A stretch of 64,000 bases of DNA from Piscinibacter gummiphilus (GCF_032681285.1 NZ_CP136336.1:124001-188000); one strand, 5' to 3'. Positions 46,122-56,076 are shown, counted from the stretch's first letter. Notes: generated by a model from the sequence alone, not told the origin. Translations and numbers: made by a program.

Positions 46122-47264
46122 ATGAGCACCGACCTCATCCTCAGCAACGCCCGCATCGTGCTCGCCGACGCGGTGGTGCATGGCCACGTGCGCATGCAGG
46201 GCGGCCAGATCACCGAGATCGCCGCCGGCCACACCGCGGTGCCCCACGCGCACGACCTCGATGGCGACTACCTCCTGCCCGGCTTGGTGGAAGTGCACAC
46301 CGACAACCTCGAGCGCCATGTGACACCGCGCCCCAAGGTCCACTTCCCCACGCTCGGCGCCGTGCAGGCGCACGACGCCGAGGTGGCCTCGGCCGGCATC
46401 ACGACCGTGCTCGACGCCATCGGCGTGGGTGACCCGTATGACGAGGGGTTCCGCTCCAAGGACCAGAGCGAGCTCCTGCACGCGCTCGACAAGCTGGATG
46501 ACGCCGGCCTGCTGCGCGCCGATCACCTGATCCACGTGCGCTGCGAGCTGCCCGCGCACAACGCCCGTGCGCTCTTCGAGCCCTTCGCCCGCCACCCGCG
46601 CCTGCGCCTCCTCTCGCTGATGGACCACACGCCCGGCCAGCGACAGTGGAGCGAGATCGAGCACGCGCGGGTCTACTACACCGGCAAGAAGGGCTGGACC
46701 GACGCGCAGTTCGAGGCCGAGGTGCGCATCGCGCCCGAGCGCCAACTGAAATACGCGAAGCCCAACCGCGCCTGGTTCACCGACTTCGCGCACACCCACG
46801 GTGTGGCGCTCGCCACGCACGACGACACCACCGTCGAGCACGTCGACGAAGCGCATGCGCTGGGTGCCAGCATGAGCGAGTTCCCCACCACGCTGGCCGC
46901 CGCGCAGCGCGCCAAGGCGCTGGGCCTCAGCACGGTGATGGGCGCGCCCAACGTGATCCGCGGCGGCTCGCATTCGGGCAACGTGGCCGCGATGACGCTG
47001 GCGCGCGAGGGCGTGCTGGATGCGCTGTCGTCCGACTACGTGCCGTCGAGCCTATTGCGCGCTGCATGGCAGCTGTCGGACGACGCGGGCTTCAGCCTGC
47101 CCGATGCGGTGAAGGTCGTGACCCGCAACGCCGCCCGCGCGGTGGGCCTGCACGACCGTGGCGAGATCGCGGTCGGCCTGCGCGGCGACCTCCTGCGCGT
47201 GCGCGTGCTCGGCAGCCAGCCGCTGGTGCGCGAAACCTGGGTGCAGGGTCGTCGCGTGGCGTGA
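46122..47264 (+). CDS. phnM: Alpha-D-ribose 1-methylphosphonate 5-triphosphate diphosphatase
   Basis: A 380-residue PhnM amidohydrolase. Metal motifs are LVEVHTDNLERH (His and Asp/Asn near residue 58), SLMDHTPGQRQW, the His of ATHDDTT and the terminal Asp of DALSSDYVPSSLL. It removes pyrophosphate from the 5-triphosphoribosyl phosphonate, giving the PhnJ substrate. Last gene of the phnG-M operon; 18 bases downstream the convergent patatin gene ends. No phnP, phnO or phosphonate transporter gene follows. Confidence 0.95.
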   Translation: MSTDLILSNARIVLADAVVHGHVRMQGGQITEIAAGHTAVPHAHDLDGDYLLPGLVEVHTDNLERHVTPRPKVHFPTLGAVQAHDAEVASAGITTVLDAIGVGDPYDEGFRSKDQSELLHALDKLDDAGLLRADHLIHVRCELPAHNARALFEPFARHPRLRLLSLMDHTPGQRQWSEIEHARVYYTGKKGWTDAQFEAEVRIAPERQLKYAKPNRAWFTDFAHTHGVALATHDDTTVEHVDEAHALGASMSEFPTTLAAAQRAKALGLSTVMGAPNVIRGGSHSGNVAAMTLAREGVLDALSSDYVPSSLLRAAWQLSDDAGFSLPDAVKVVTRNAARAVGLHDRGEIAVGLRGDLLRVRVLGSQPLVRETWVQGRRVA

Positions 47265-47282
47265 CGTGAAAGGTGCGCGCCC

Positions 47283-48956
47283 TCAGTCCGCGGGCAGTTT
47301 GGTCGAGACCGGCGGCGTGACCTCGGCTGCTGTGGCAGCCGCCTCTTTGGCCGCCGCCTGCGCCGCCCGCTGCGCCTCACGCTCCAGCGCGGCGCGCTGC
47401 CGCCGCCGCTCGTAGCGCAACAGGGCCGAGCGGGCCCATGCGGTGAGGTCGCGGTTCGAGAACGCGAGCACCTTGAGCCGCAGCGCGATCGACATGGTCA
47501 CGATGGCGGGCAACACGATGGGCCCGGCGATCACGCCCATCCACTGCCGCATGTTGTGGAAGAGCGCGCCGGCCCGCGGCGTGTAGTACTGCCACAGCCA
47601 CACCCCGCCGCCGATCCAGCCGAGGGCCAGCAGGGCGTTGCTCGACAGCGTGCGCGACGAATGCGGGATGTACCCGAGAGCGAAGTTCCACGCCAGGCGC
47701 GCCATCGTGAGCAGGATCACGACCGTGATCGCCAGCATGAAGAGCGAACCCATCGTCACCATGACCGAGGCCGCCGAGCGCTTCTGCATGCCCGCGAAGA
47801 GCACGTGCTGGCCACGCTCGAGGTCGTCCATGCAGGCATCGCGCGCGTCGGCGAGGTGCTGGGCCTGGTCGCTCGGCAGCTCGGCGGGGGCGGCCTCGCT
47901 CATGGTGCGCCAGAGCGCGGTCATGTCGGGGGGGCAGCCGGTGGGGATGTCGGGGCGGCCGGTTGCGCTCTGGTGGCCCGCAAGGAAGAGCAGGTGCGCT
48001 TCGGTGGCCGCGAAGTCGTCGAGGTCGGTGCGCAGGGCGCGCAGGTGCGGCCACCAGTCGAGGCCGCTCGGCTGCGGCACCGGGTCGCGCAGCGAGATCA
48101 GGGTGCAGTTGCGGGCGCGCAGCACGTCGCCGCGGGTCTGCTCCATCATCAGGTCCATCGCGCGCATCGGCGTGGCCCAGCCGTCGATGGGCTGCATGGG
48201 CAGCACCGGCGCCGAGGCGTCGATGCAGGTGGCGTGGCCGAGCGCGAGTTCGAACTCGCGCAGGCCGTGGTTGTCGAGCACACCGCCGTCGCCCAGGTAG
48301 AGATCGCCGCAGCGGATGGGCTCGAAGACGCCGGGCACCGCGCTCGACGACGCCAGCGCACGCGGCAGCGGAATGTCTTTCATCGTGAGGTAGCTGGCGT
48401 CGGGCTGGCGCGGCAGGCCCTTGTCGCCGAGCAGCACCACGCAGCGGTTGCCGCGCGCGTAGTCGGAGCAGGCGATGCGCCACTCGGGCAGCGGCGCGGG
48501 CCACAGGCCCGTCGACGCCACCTTGTGCAACCCGCGCAGCCAGCGCCGGTTGATGCGCGCCATTGCCTGCGAGAAGCCGAACTCGTTGCGCACGAGGCCG
48601 CTGCTCAGCGCTCGCACCGAGGCCAGCGCGCGCAGGCGCGGGTTGTGCCGGCTCTTGCGAAAGAGCGCCTGCTGCGCACGCAGGGCGCACTGCGCCAGCG
48701 CGTCGTCGCTCACCGCGCCTTTGCGCGCCTCGGCCAGCCATTCCTGGAGGAAGAAGCCGGCCGCGATCGAGCCGCCGGAGATCGTGACCAGCATCTTCAA
48801 CTCGCGCAGCCGGCCCTGCGTGGCCAGGGCGTGCAGCGCGCCCAGGTGGAAGAAGGCCGCGCGAAAACCGCCGCCCGAGAGCGAAAGTTGGTGGATGGGC
48901 CCGCCCGGGGAGGGGGTCAGGGGGGCGGCGTCGGCAGGCGGAACGAGCGAGGTCAT
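47283..48956 (-). CDS. Patatin-like phospholipase with C-terminal membrane region
   Basis: A 557-residue protein. The patatin lipase core occupies about residues 20-330: oxyanion motif SLSGGGFRA (26-34), nucleophile Ser63 in TISGGSIAAG and the dyad Asp223 in LGDGGVLDN. The nucleophile elbow ends GGSIA rather than the canonical GxSxG. Residues 410-500 hold three to four hydrophobic segments, and the tail is Arg/Ala/Lys-rich (ERRRQRAALEREAQ). Such membrane-anchored patatins hydrolyse phospholipids; the specific substrate is unknown. The ATG 48956 is preferred because the core follows closely. It is divergent from the MazG-PIN fusion across 104 bases. Confidence 0.85.
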   Translation of the reverse strand: MTSLVPPADAAPLTPSPGGPIHQLSLSGGGFRAAFFHLGALHALATQGRLRELKMLVTISGGSIAAGFFLQEWLAEARKGAVSDDALAQCALRAQQALFRKSRHNPRLRALASVRALSSGLVRNEFGFSQAMARINRRWLRGLHKVASTGLWPAPLPEWRIACSDYARGNRCVVLLGDKGLPRQPDASYLTMKDIPLPRALASSSAVPGVFEPIRCGDLYLGDGGVLDNHGLREFELALGHATCIDASAPVLPMQPIDGWATPMRAMDLMMEQTRGDVLRARNCTLISLRDPVPQPSGLDWWPHLRALRTDLDDFAATEAHLLFLAGHQSATGRPDIPTGCPPDMTALWRTMSEAAPAELPSDQAQHLADARDACMDDLERGQHVLFAGMQKRSAASVMVTMGSLFMLAITVVILLTMARLAWNFALGYIPHSSRTLSSNALLALGWIGGGVWLWQYYTPRAGALFHNMRQWMGVIAGPIVLPAIVTMSIALRLKVLAFSNRDLTAWARSALLRYERRRQRAALEREAQRAAQAAAKEAAATAAEVTPPVSTKLPAD

Positions 48957-49060
48957 GGGGCGGCGCGCAGGCGCAGGGACGGAACGGCGCTCACTGTACC
49001 GAGAACACCTGGGCGGCCCGCCCCGATGCGGCAAGATGCGCCTCCACCGCCACTCGGAGC

Positions 49061-50323
49061 ATGACGACGATGAACCTCACGGACCTGCAGGCGGAGCTGC
49101 GCCACTTTGCCGCCGAGCGCGACTGGCAACCGTTCCACACGCCGAAGAACCTGTCGACGGCGCTGATGGTCGAGGCCGCGGAGCTGGCCGAGATCTTCCA
49201 GTGGATGACGCCGGAGCAGTCGCAGCAGGCGAGCCTCGACCCCGAGCAGCAGGCCCGCATCGCCGACGAGATGGCTGACGTGCTGCTGTACCTGCTGCAG
49301 GTGGCCGACCACTGCGAGGTGGACGTGGCGCGGGCCGTCGCGCACAAGCTCGCCGCCAACGCCCAGCGCTTCCCGCCCGTGCGGACCATCGCCCGCGCTT
49401 CGCCGGCGCACGCGGTGGTGCCGGGTGTGCACGTGCTGCTCGACTACGAGAACGTGCAGCCCTCGGAGAGTGCACTGCGCGCCCTGGTGCCCGATGCGAG
49501 CCAGGTGTGGGTCTTCCACGGCCCGCACCAGCGGCAGGTGGAGAAGCACTTCGCGGGCTTCGGCGATGCGGTGACCGCCGTGCCCATCAGCAAGGTCGGC
49601 AAGAACGCGCTCGACTTTCACCTGTCCTTCTACGTCGGCTACATCGCCTCGCGCAACCCGCTGGCCACGCTGGTGGTGATCGCCAACGACAAGGGCTACG
49701 AGCCCATGCTCGCGCACGCCCGCGACCTGGGCTTCGCGGCGCGACAGCTGGGGCACGCCAAGCCCAAGCGGACGGTGGCCGCGAAGGCGCCCGCTGCAAA
49801 GAAGACGGTGGCGAAGAAGGCGGCTGCGAAGACGACGCCTGAGAAGGCGCCGGCCGCGAAAACGACGACGGCCAAGGCGAGCGCCGTGAAGGCGACCCCC
49901 GCGCAAAAGACCGCTGCGAAGAAGGCACCCGCCAAGAAGACGGCGGCCAAGGAGGCGACGGCCAGGAAGGCGACGGCGACACCCACTCCCGCGGCGAAGA
50001 AGGCGGCACCGGCCAGGAAGGCGGCCACCACCCGGGCCAAGGCGCAGGCGCCCCAAGCTGCGGCCACGCCGCCCGCCTCGAACGACGCTGCCACCCTCAA
50101 GCACCTGAGCCAGAGCCTGCGCAAGATGGGCGATGCGCGGCCGACCAAGGTGAAGTCCCTGTGGCGCCTGCTCAAGTCGCTCATCGGCGCCGAGGCCACC
50201 GACGATGCGGTGGAGCAGGCCCTCACGCGGCTCACCAGCGAGGGTGTGGTGAGGGTCAACTCGGTGACCGGCGTGTCCTACCCACAGTTCGCGGCGCCGG
50301 AGCCGGCGTCGCGGGGCCGTTGA
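49061..50323 (+). CDS. Fusion of MazG-like pyrophosphohydrolase, PIN-like nuclease domain, histone-like tail and winged-helix-like end
   Basis: A 420-residue four-part protein. Residues 1-105 match the MazG/DCTPP1-type dNTP pyrophosphatase (metal residues Glu38, Glu41, Glu70, Asp73 in VEAAELAE and DEMADVLLYLL). Residues 122-232 match the PIN-like domain with LLDYENVQ (Asp128), GKNALDFHLSFYVG (Asp185) and IANDKGYEP (Asp210), all acidic residues intact. Residues 233-335 are a histone H1-like Ala/Lys/Pro repeat tail (AAKK, AKKTA). Residues 345-410 resemble a small winged helix (TLKHLSQSLRKMGDARP, LTSEGVVRV). The reading frame is continuous, with no sign of a missed stop. Combined nucleotide clean-up and RNA or DNA cleavage is an inference. 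The ATG may be 49061 or 49070. Confidence 0.8.
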   Translation: MTTMNLTDLQAELRHFAAERDWQPFHTPKNLSTALMVEAAELAEIFQWMTPEQSQQASLDPEQQARIADEMADVLLYLLQVADHCEVDVARAVAHKLAANAQRFPPVRTIARASPAHAVVPGVHVLLDYENVQPSESALRALVPDASQVWVFHGPHQRQVEKHFAGFGDAVTAVPISKVGKNALDFHLSFYVGYIASRNPLATLVVIANDKGYEPMLAHARDLGFAARQLGHAKPKRTVAAKAPAAKKTVAKKAAAKTTPEKAPAAKTTTAKASAVKATPAQKTAAKKAPAKKTAAKEATARKATATPTPAAKKAAPARKAATTRAKAQAPQAAATPPASNDAATLKHLSQSLRKMGDARPTKVKSLWRLLKSLIGAEATDDAVEQALTRLTSEGVVRVNSVTGVSYPQFAAPEPASRGR

Positions 50324-50328
50324 CCGCC

Positions 50329-52791
50329 TCAGTCGAGATGCCGGCGGAGCCGCGTCGCCACGACAAGGGCGATGGCGGCTGACCCCGCGAACACCGCTGC
50401 CACAAACGCCCAGTCGGTCAGGTGCAGAGGCCGCAGGTTCAAGAGCCGGCTGAGGGCTGGTATCTGCACGATCGCGCCAAGCGATGCGAGCGTGCCCAAC
50501 ACGAGCCAGCGCGCGGTGGGCCGGCGCAGCCTCGTGAGGCCGGCCGTCACGCCGGCACTCGCCACCAGCAGCACGCCGAGCGCCATGGCGCGTGCGTGTT
50601 CGACGTCGCGGTCCGCGCCGAGCGCGTGCAGGTAGCTCCACACCACCGCCACGCTCAGCAGGCCACCGACCAGCACGATGGCCAGCCACCCGCCGGGCGA
50701 GAAGAAGCGCGCGCCCCGGTGGCGCCGCACCGGGGCGAGCGGGCCGGCGGCGGGCAGGTCCTGGAAGGCCAACATCGCGGTCGGGTGGATCACGAGTTCC
50801 AGCCACACGATGTGCACCGGCAGGAAGAGCAGCGGCAGGCCCATCAGCGGGATCGCCGCTGCGCCGATCACGAGCGGCAGGTGCACGAGCAGCAGGTACG
50901 CAAACGCGAGCCGCAGGTTCTGGAACAGCTGCCGGCCTTCGGCCACGGCGTCGACGATCGTCCTGAAGTTGTCGTCGAGCAGGACCACCGGCGCCACCTC
51001 GCGGGCGCTGCGCGTGCCGCGTTCGCCCATCGCCACGCCGATGTCGGCCATGCGCAGTGCCGGCACGTCGTTCACGCCATCGCCGGTGACCGCGACAAGC
51101 TCGCCTTGCGCCTGCAGCGCCTGCACCAACGCGAGCTTCTGCGGCGGCGTGGCGCGTGCCACCACGTGCACGCCACCCTGCGCGCCGAGAACGGCCGCCG
51201 CGTCGTCACCGGGCGCGAGCACGATGACCTGAGGCGCCGCCCCGCCAAGCCCGATCTCGCGGGCGATCGCCGCCGCGGTGGCGGGGTGGTCGCCAGTGAC
51301 CATGATGACCCGCATGCCCGCGGCGAGGCAGTCGGCGACGGCCTCGCGCACGCCGTCTCGCACCGGGTCTTCCAGCGCAAGCAGGCCGGCGAACTCGAAG
51401 CCGTCCTCCGGCTCGCGGTCCACCGACGCCCCGGTGGCCAGGCTGCGCCGTGCGCAGGCGATGACCTTGTGGCCCGAGCTGGCGAAGGTTTCCACCTCGG
51501 CGAGCCAGGTGTCGCGTTCGGCCTGCGGCAAGGTGCAGGCGGCGAGCACGGTCTCGGGCGCACCTTTCATGAAGGCGGTGGCGTTCGCGTCGTCCACGCG
51601 CAAGACCACCGTCTCGCGGCGCCGCGCTTCGGTGAACGGGAAGTCGGCCAGCCGCGTGGCCGGCGGGAGCGGCGGGGCCGCGCCGCGCAGCGCCTGGTCG
51701 AGCGGGTCGCCGCTGTCGGGGCGCGAGGCGAAGGCGGCGGCCAGCAGCAGCGCGTCGTCGGTGACGCCGGCGGCGGCAGTGCGATGGGCCAGCACCAGCG
51801 AGCCGGCGGTGATGGTGCCGGTCTTGTCGGACACGATGCAGCTCACGCGGCCGATGTTCTCCACCGCCACCGCGCGGCGCACCAGCGCCTTGCGGCGCGC
51901 GAGCCGGAACACGCCGACGCCGAGGAAGAAGGTGTAGACGACCGGAAACTCCTCCGGCAACGCGGCCACGGCCAGCGTCACCGCACTGAGCAGCGCATCG
52001 ATCCACCCGTGGCCGTGCCACAGCCGGATCGCCGCCAGCACGCCACACATCACGAGGGCCACGCCCAGCAGCACCGCCACCAGTTCGCCGATGGCCTTCT
52101 GCAACGGCGTGGCCGCGTGGCCGCCTTCGGTGGCGGTGCGCACAATCTCGCCGTAGCGGGTCTCACCGCCGATGAACACGACGCGCAGGTGCGCCTGGCC
52201 CGTCAGCAGGCGTGTGCCGGCCGTGCCCCAGTGCACTTCGGGCACCTCGGCCAACAGCGGCGCACCCGTGTCGACCGCGCGCTTGGCCACCGGCAGCGAC
52301 TCGCCGGTGAGGGTCGATTCGTCGGCCTGCAGGCCGGAGCCGGCGACCAGCAGGCCATCGGCGGGGAAGTACTCGCCGGGCGTCACTTCGGCCAGGTCGC
52401 CGGGCACCAGCTCGCGCGACGGGATCTCCTGCCACCGGCCATCGCGCAACACGCGTGCCGTGCTGGCCAGGCGGCTGGCCAGCCCCGCCGACGAGGCCGA
52501 CGTGCGCCGGTGCAGGTAGGCGTCCATGCCGAGCAGCGGCGCCAGCGCGGCCAGCAGCGTGAGCGACTCGCCGAGCTGCCCAAGCAGTGCGAAAAGCCCG
52601 GCCGTGAAGACCAGGAACCACAGCATCGGGTCGCGCACCGTGTCGCGGGCGACGGCCATCCAGCCGCTCGCGGTGGGCGCCACGATGTCGTTGAAGCCGT
52701 GGCTGCGCCGGGCTTGCACCTGCGCCGCGCTCAGGCCGTCGTGGCCGGGGACTCCGGCCATGATCGATGCGAGCAGGTCGGCGGTGGTCAT
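50329..52791 (-). CDS. Cation-transporting P-type ATPase
   Basis: An 820-residue P-type ATPase of the type II (cation ATPase) class. Phosphorylation Asp322 is in SDKTGT, the A-domain TGES is at 162-165, the nucleotide-domain MKGAPE is at 408-413, and TGDGVNDVP is at 569-577. Transmembrane helix 4 has LPEEFPVVY (278-286) in place of the PEGL motif of calcium pumps, so the ion is not assigned. No heavy-metal CxxC domain is present. The ATG at 52791 gives the usual N-terminal domain; the 53-residue longer frame has no support. It ends 5 bases after the convergent MazG-PIN gene and follows the histidine kinase gene by 92 bases. Confidence 0.9.
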   Translation of the reverse strand: MTTADLLASIMAGVPGHDGLSAAQVQARRSHGFNDIVAPTASGWMAVARDTVRDPMLWFLVFTAGLFALLGQLGESLTLLAALAPLLGMDAYLHRRTSASSAGLASRLASTARVLRDGRWQEIPSRELVPGDLAEVTPGEYFPADGLLVAGSGLQADESTLTGESLPVAKRAVDTGAPLLAEVPEVHWGTAGTRLLTGQAHLRVVFIGGETRYGEIVRTATEGGHAATPLQKAIGELVAVLLGVALVMCGVLAAIRLWHGHGWIDALLSAVTLAVAALPEEFPVVYTFFLGVGVFRLARRKALVRRAVAVENIGRVSCIVSDKTGTITAGSLVLAHRTAAAGVTDDALLLAAAFASRPDSGDPLDQALRGAAPPLPPATRLADFPFTEARRRETVVLRVDDANATAFMKGAPETVLAACTLPQAERDTWLAEVETFASSGHKVIACARRSLATGASVDREPEDGFEFAGLLALEDPVRDGVREAVADCLAAGMRVIMVTGDHPATAAAIAREIGLGGAAPQVIVLAPGDDAAAVLGAQGGVHVVARATPPQKLALVQALQAQGELVAVTGDGVNDVPALRMADIGVAMGERGTRSAREVAPVVLLDDNFRTIVDAVAEGRQLFQNLRLAFAYLLLVHLPLVIGAAAIPLMGLPLLFLPVHIVWLELVIHPTAMLAFQDLPAAGPLAPVRRHRGARFFSPGGWLAIVLVGGLLSVAVVWSYLHALGADRDVEHARAMALGVLLVASAGVTAGLTRLRRPTARWLVLGTLASLGAIVQIPALSRLLNLRPLHLTDWAFVAAVFAGSAAIALVVATRLRRHLD

Positions 52792-52883
52792 CGAGGCTTC
52801 CTCGCCTCGCACGTCGTCGAGGCGACGCGGCCGAGGGTGGGTGCGATTCTGGGAGCGGGGGCAACGGGCGCGGTTGCGCTGCG

Positions 52884-53762
52884 TCAAGGCGTGCCGGGCC
52901 GAGGCGCCCGCTGCACACGGTTGAGCACGAGGAAAAAGGTGCTGCCGCAACCCGGTGTGCTTCGCACCCCGACCTCGCCGCCCTGCGCCTCGATCAGGCG
53001 GCGCGTGAGCGCAAGGCTCAACCCGGTGCTGCCGGCCGGTTGCGCCCCCGGGCCCTGCGGCTGCGCGAACTCGGCAAACACCATCGGCTGCGTCTCGTGG
53101 GCGATGCCGGCGCCCGGGTCTTCGACTTCCAGGCGGAAGCGGTCGGGGCCGTGCGCCTGGGCACGCACCGCGATGCGTCCGCCGTCGGGGGTGTATCTCA
53201 CCGCGTTGGCAAGGTAACTCAGCAGCGCCTGCTTGAGGTGCACGGGGTCGACCACGATCTGCGCAAGGCCCGGGTCCACGTCGACATCGACGTCCAGTCC
53301 CTTGCGCACGATGCGCGTGTGCAGCAGGGCGACCACCTCGGCGATGAGCCGCGTGAGATCGACCGCCCTCGGGAAGAACTCGTACTGGCCGGCGTCGAGC
53401 TTCGACAGTTCCAGCGCGTCGTCGATCAGTTGCAGCAGGTGACGTCCGCTCGTCTCGATGTGGTCGAGAAAGTGCTGCCGCTTCGGCGAATCAGGCGGCA
53501 CGAGGTCGGATGCCAGCAGGTCGGCGAAGCCGATGATGGAATTCAGGGGCGTGCGCAACTCGTGCGAAAGGTTGGCGAGGAAGAGGTTCTTCTCTCGCAT
53601 CTGCTGCGCGAGCTGCCGGCTCTCGGCACGCACCTGCTCGGCCTCGGCCCGCACGCGCGCCAGCTCGTCCTGCGCGGCCTGAAGTCGCTGTTCGACGTCG
53701 GGCATCGCCCGAGCCGCCAGGGCCTGCCGCATCCGGCCCCACCACATCTCCATCTGACGCAT
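52884..53762 (-). CDS. Soluble sensor histidine kinase
   Basis: A 292-residue kinase without membrane helices. A coiled-coil segment (about 20-60, LQAAQDELARVRAEAEQVRAESRQL) is followed by the dimerisation helix with the phospho-acceptor His in NLSHELRTPLNSIIG and an ATPase domain. The N box is YLANAVRYTPDGG, and the G1 box is VEDPGAGIAHE. The G2 box is shortened (STGLSLALTRRLIEAQGG). The ATG at 53762 has AAGGAG in front. It lies 94 bases after the HTH-receiver gene; the two may form a pair, although neither overlaps the other. Signal unknown, probably cytoplasmic. Confidence 0.85.
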   Translation of the reverse strand: MRQMEMWWGRMRQALAARAMPDVEQRLQAAQDELARVRAEAEQVRAESRQLAQQMREKNLFLANLSHELRTPLNSIIGFADLLASDLVPPDSPKRQHFLDHIETSGRHLLQLIDDALELSKLDAGQYEFFPRAVDLTRLIAEVVALLHTRIVRKGLDVDVDVDPGLAQIVVDPVHLKQALLSYLANAVRYTPDGGRIAVRAQAHGPDRFRLEVEDPGAGIAHETQPMVFAEFAQPQGPGAQPAGSTGLSLALTRRLIEAQGGEVGVRSTPGCGSTFFLVLNRVQRAPRPGTP

Positions 53763-53856
53763 GTGCTCCTTACGCGCAAGCGCCGGCCGCATGGCCGGCC
53801 CCACGCGGCGCCGGCAAACAGCGTGCCCCAGCGTGGTGCGCGTGCCTCTCGGGCCC

Positions 53857-54447
53857 TCAAGTACGCCTGAGGGCGGCCACGAAGGCCTCGCGCTCCAGCG
53901 GCTTTCGCAGCAGCAGCACTTCCGACGGCAGCTGACCGAAGTCGGCCAGCTCCCGGGGCGACTTGGCCGAGACGGCGATCATCAGCTTGGGCCGCGTCTG
54001 GGCATCGGCGAGCACGTTGCGGATCATCTCGAAGCCGTCCATGTGGGGCATGTGCACGTCGGTGACCACGATGTCGGGGGCCAGCTTGGCGATCATCACC
54101 AGGCCCTGGAACCCATTGCCGGCCACCCGCAGCTGCGCGTGGGGCAACGCGGCCTGCACCAGCGTCGACATCAGCTCGCGGTCCATCGCGTCGTCGTCGA
54201 CGATCACCACCTGCAAGGGCCTGGCCTCGGCGGCTGCGCCAAGGTCTGGCGCAGCGCCCGAGCCCGTGGTCTGCTCATGGGCCTTGAAGAGCAGCTCAGC
54301 GCTGTGGGCGTCGATGCGGCGGTGGCCGCCCGGTGTCTTCCAGGCCTTGAGGCGCCCCGAGTCCACCCAGCGTTGCACCGTCTGCAGCGAGATGCCAAGC
54401 CGCTTGGCGATCTCGATGGTGGAGTAGGAGCGCACGCCCTCGTTCAT
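53857..54447 (-). CDS. Response regulator with N-terminal MerR/excisionase-type HTH
   Basis: A 196-residue protein with the DNA-binding domain first: residues 8-46 contain STIEIAKRLGISLQTVQRW and TPGGHRRI, an excisionase/BldC-like helix-turn-helix. A receiver domain follows (79-195) with Asp84-86, phospho-acceptor Asp130 in DIVVTDVHMP and Lys182. This order is the reverse of ordinary response regulators. A linker of about 25 residues joins the two. It lies between the chemotaxis receptor gene (48 bases) and the soluble kinase gene, all on the minus strand. Its targets are unknown. Confidence 0.85.
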   Translation of the reverse strand: MNEGVRSYSTIEIAKRLGISLQTVQRWVDSGRLKAWKTPGGHRRIDAHSAELLFKAHEQTTGSGAAPDLGAAAEARPLQVVIVDDDAMDRELMSTLVQAALPHAQLRVAGNGFQGLVMIAKLAPDIVVTDVHMPHMDGFEMIRNVLADAQTRPKLMIAVSAKSPRELADFGQLPSEVLLLRKPLEREAFVAALRRT

Positions 54448-54495
54448 GCGGGAATCTTAAGGCGCGCCTGTGCGCAGGGCCCCGGACGCGCGAGC

Positions 54496-56076
54496 TCAGG
54501 CTGCGGCCTGCTCGGCCTCGTCGAGCTTGAAGAGGCCCACCGCTTCGACGAGGCGCGAGGCTTGTTGGTTCAGGCTGTCGGCGGCTGCGGCACTTTCTTC
54601 CACGAGGGCGGCGTTTTGCTGCGTGACCTGGTCGAGCTGGCTCACGGCGTCGCCGATCTGGCTGATGCCTTGCGTCTGCTCGTGGGTGGCCGAACCGATC
54701 TCGCCGATCAGGTCGCTCACACGTTTGACCTGCGCGACGATCTCGTCCATGGCGCGGCCGGCCTCGCCGACCTGCTGGCTCCCGGCCTCGACCTTCTCGA
54801 CGCTCTCGGTGATGAGCCCCTTGATCTCCTTGGCGGCGGCAGCCGAGCGCTGTGCGAGCGTGCGCACTTCACTCGCCACCACGGCGAAGCCGCGGCCCTG
54901 CTCGCCGGCACGTGCGGCTTCGACCGCAGCATTGAGCGCGAGGATGTTGGTCTGGAAGGCGATGCCGTCGATCACGCCGATGATGTCGGCGATCTTCTTG
55001 CTGGAGGCGGTGATGCCTTCCATGGTGCGCACCACCTGGCCGACGACCACGCCGCCCTGGCCGGCCGCTTCGGTGGCCGAGCCGGCGAGCTGCGTGGCCT
55101 GGCGGGCGGTGTCGGCGTTGGTCTTCACGGTGGCCGTCAGTTCCTCCATCGAGGCGGCGGTCTGCTGAAGGTTGCTGGCCTGCTCTTCGGTGCGCTGGCT
55201 GAGGTCGGCGTTGCCGGTCGCGATCTGCGAGGAGCCGGTGGCGATGCTGTCGCTGCTCGAGCGCACCTGGCTCACCACCTTGCGCAGCGACTGCTGCATG
55301 TGGTCCATCGCGGCGACCACGCTGCCGGGGATGGCACGGGACGTGTCGATGCGGGTCGTGAGGTTACCGGTGGCCACCGCGTTGGCCACCACGGCCACGT
55401 CGGCCGGCTCGCCACCCAGCGCGCGGGTGATGCCGCGGGTGATGAGCACGCCTACCCCGACGCCGATCAGGGCGCTGAGGGTGGTGAGCACGCCCATCAC
55501 GAGGCTCACGAAGCGGAAGAGCTCGGTGCCTTCCTTCGCAGCGGCCGAGCCGTCTTCTTCCTTCACCTTGGTGAGCAGCGTGAGCTGCTCATCGACGGCC
55601 TTGTTCGACTGCCGCACGGCGATGTCGAGCTTCGACAGTTCGGGGTCGGCAGATTGCAGTGGCTTGGTGGCGGCAGCAGCAAGGTAGGACTCGGCCGTCG
55701 GCAGCCAGGTCTTGATCATGGCTTCCAGCTTGTCGAACTGCTCCTGGCCCTTCGGCGTGTAGAAGAGGGGGCGGGCCTTGTCGAGCCAGGCGCGCATGGT
55801 GGCGGCCGATTCCTTGAAGGTCGCCAGGGCGGCCTGGCGCTCGGCCTCGCTCGAGGCCAGGGAGAACTGCGCGCGCGCCCGCCCGGCGTAGATCAGGTTG
55901 ATGTTGGCTTCCTTGACGTAGGAGATGCCGAGCAACTCGTTGTCGTAGAGGCTGTCGTTGACGGTGTTGAGGCGCGACAGGCCGTGGATGCCGAAGGCGG
56001 CCACCAGCGCGCCCATGACGATCAGGGTGGCGAAGGCGAGCATCAGGCGCGCGCCGAGACGAAGGTTCTTGAACAT
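54496..56076 (-). CDS. Methyl-accepting chemotaxis protein
   Basis: A 526-residue receptor. One membrane helix at about 10-31, a four-helix-bundle periplasmic domain (32-185, typical of the MCP_1 sensor), a second membrane helix at 190-212, a HAMP domain and the long cytoplasmic signalling helices follow. The hairpin tip contains [21 protein letters not shown]. No C-terminal CheR-binding pentapeptide is present; the protein ends EAEQAAA. The ATG at 56076 has GGAG in front. The 187 bases upstream hold no gene. The ligand is unknown, and no che or flagellar genes are in the window. Confidence 0.93.
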   Translation of the reverse strand: MFKNLRLGARLMLAFATLIVMGALVAAFGIHGLSRLNTVNDSLYDNELLGISYVKEANINLIYAGRARAQFSLASSEAERQAALATFKESAATMRAWLDKARPLFYTPKGQEQFDKLEAMIKTWLPTAESYLAAAATKPLQSADPELSKLDIAVRQSNKAVDEQLTLLTKVKEEDGSAAAKEGTELFRFVSLVMGVLTTLSALIGVGVGVLITRGITRALGGEPADVAVVANAVATGNLTTRIDTSRAIPGSVVAAMDHMQQSLRKVVSQVRSSSDSIATGSSQIATGNADLSQRTEEQASNLQQTAASMEELTATVKTNADTARQATQLAGSATEAAGQGGVVVGQVVRTMEGITASSKKIADIIGVIDGIAFQTNILALNAAVEAARAGEQGRGFAVVASEVRTLAQRSAAAAKEIKGLITESVEKVEAGSQQVGEAGRAMDEIVAQVKRVSDLIGEIGSATHEQTQGISQIGDAVSQLDQVTQQNAALVEESAAAADSLNQQASRLVEAVGLFKLDEAEQAAA

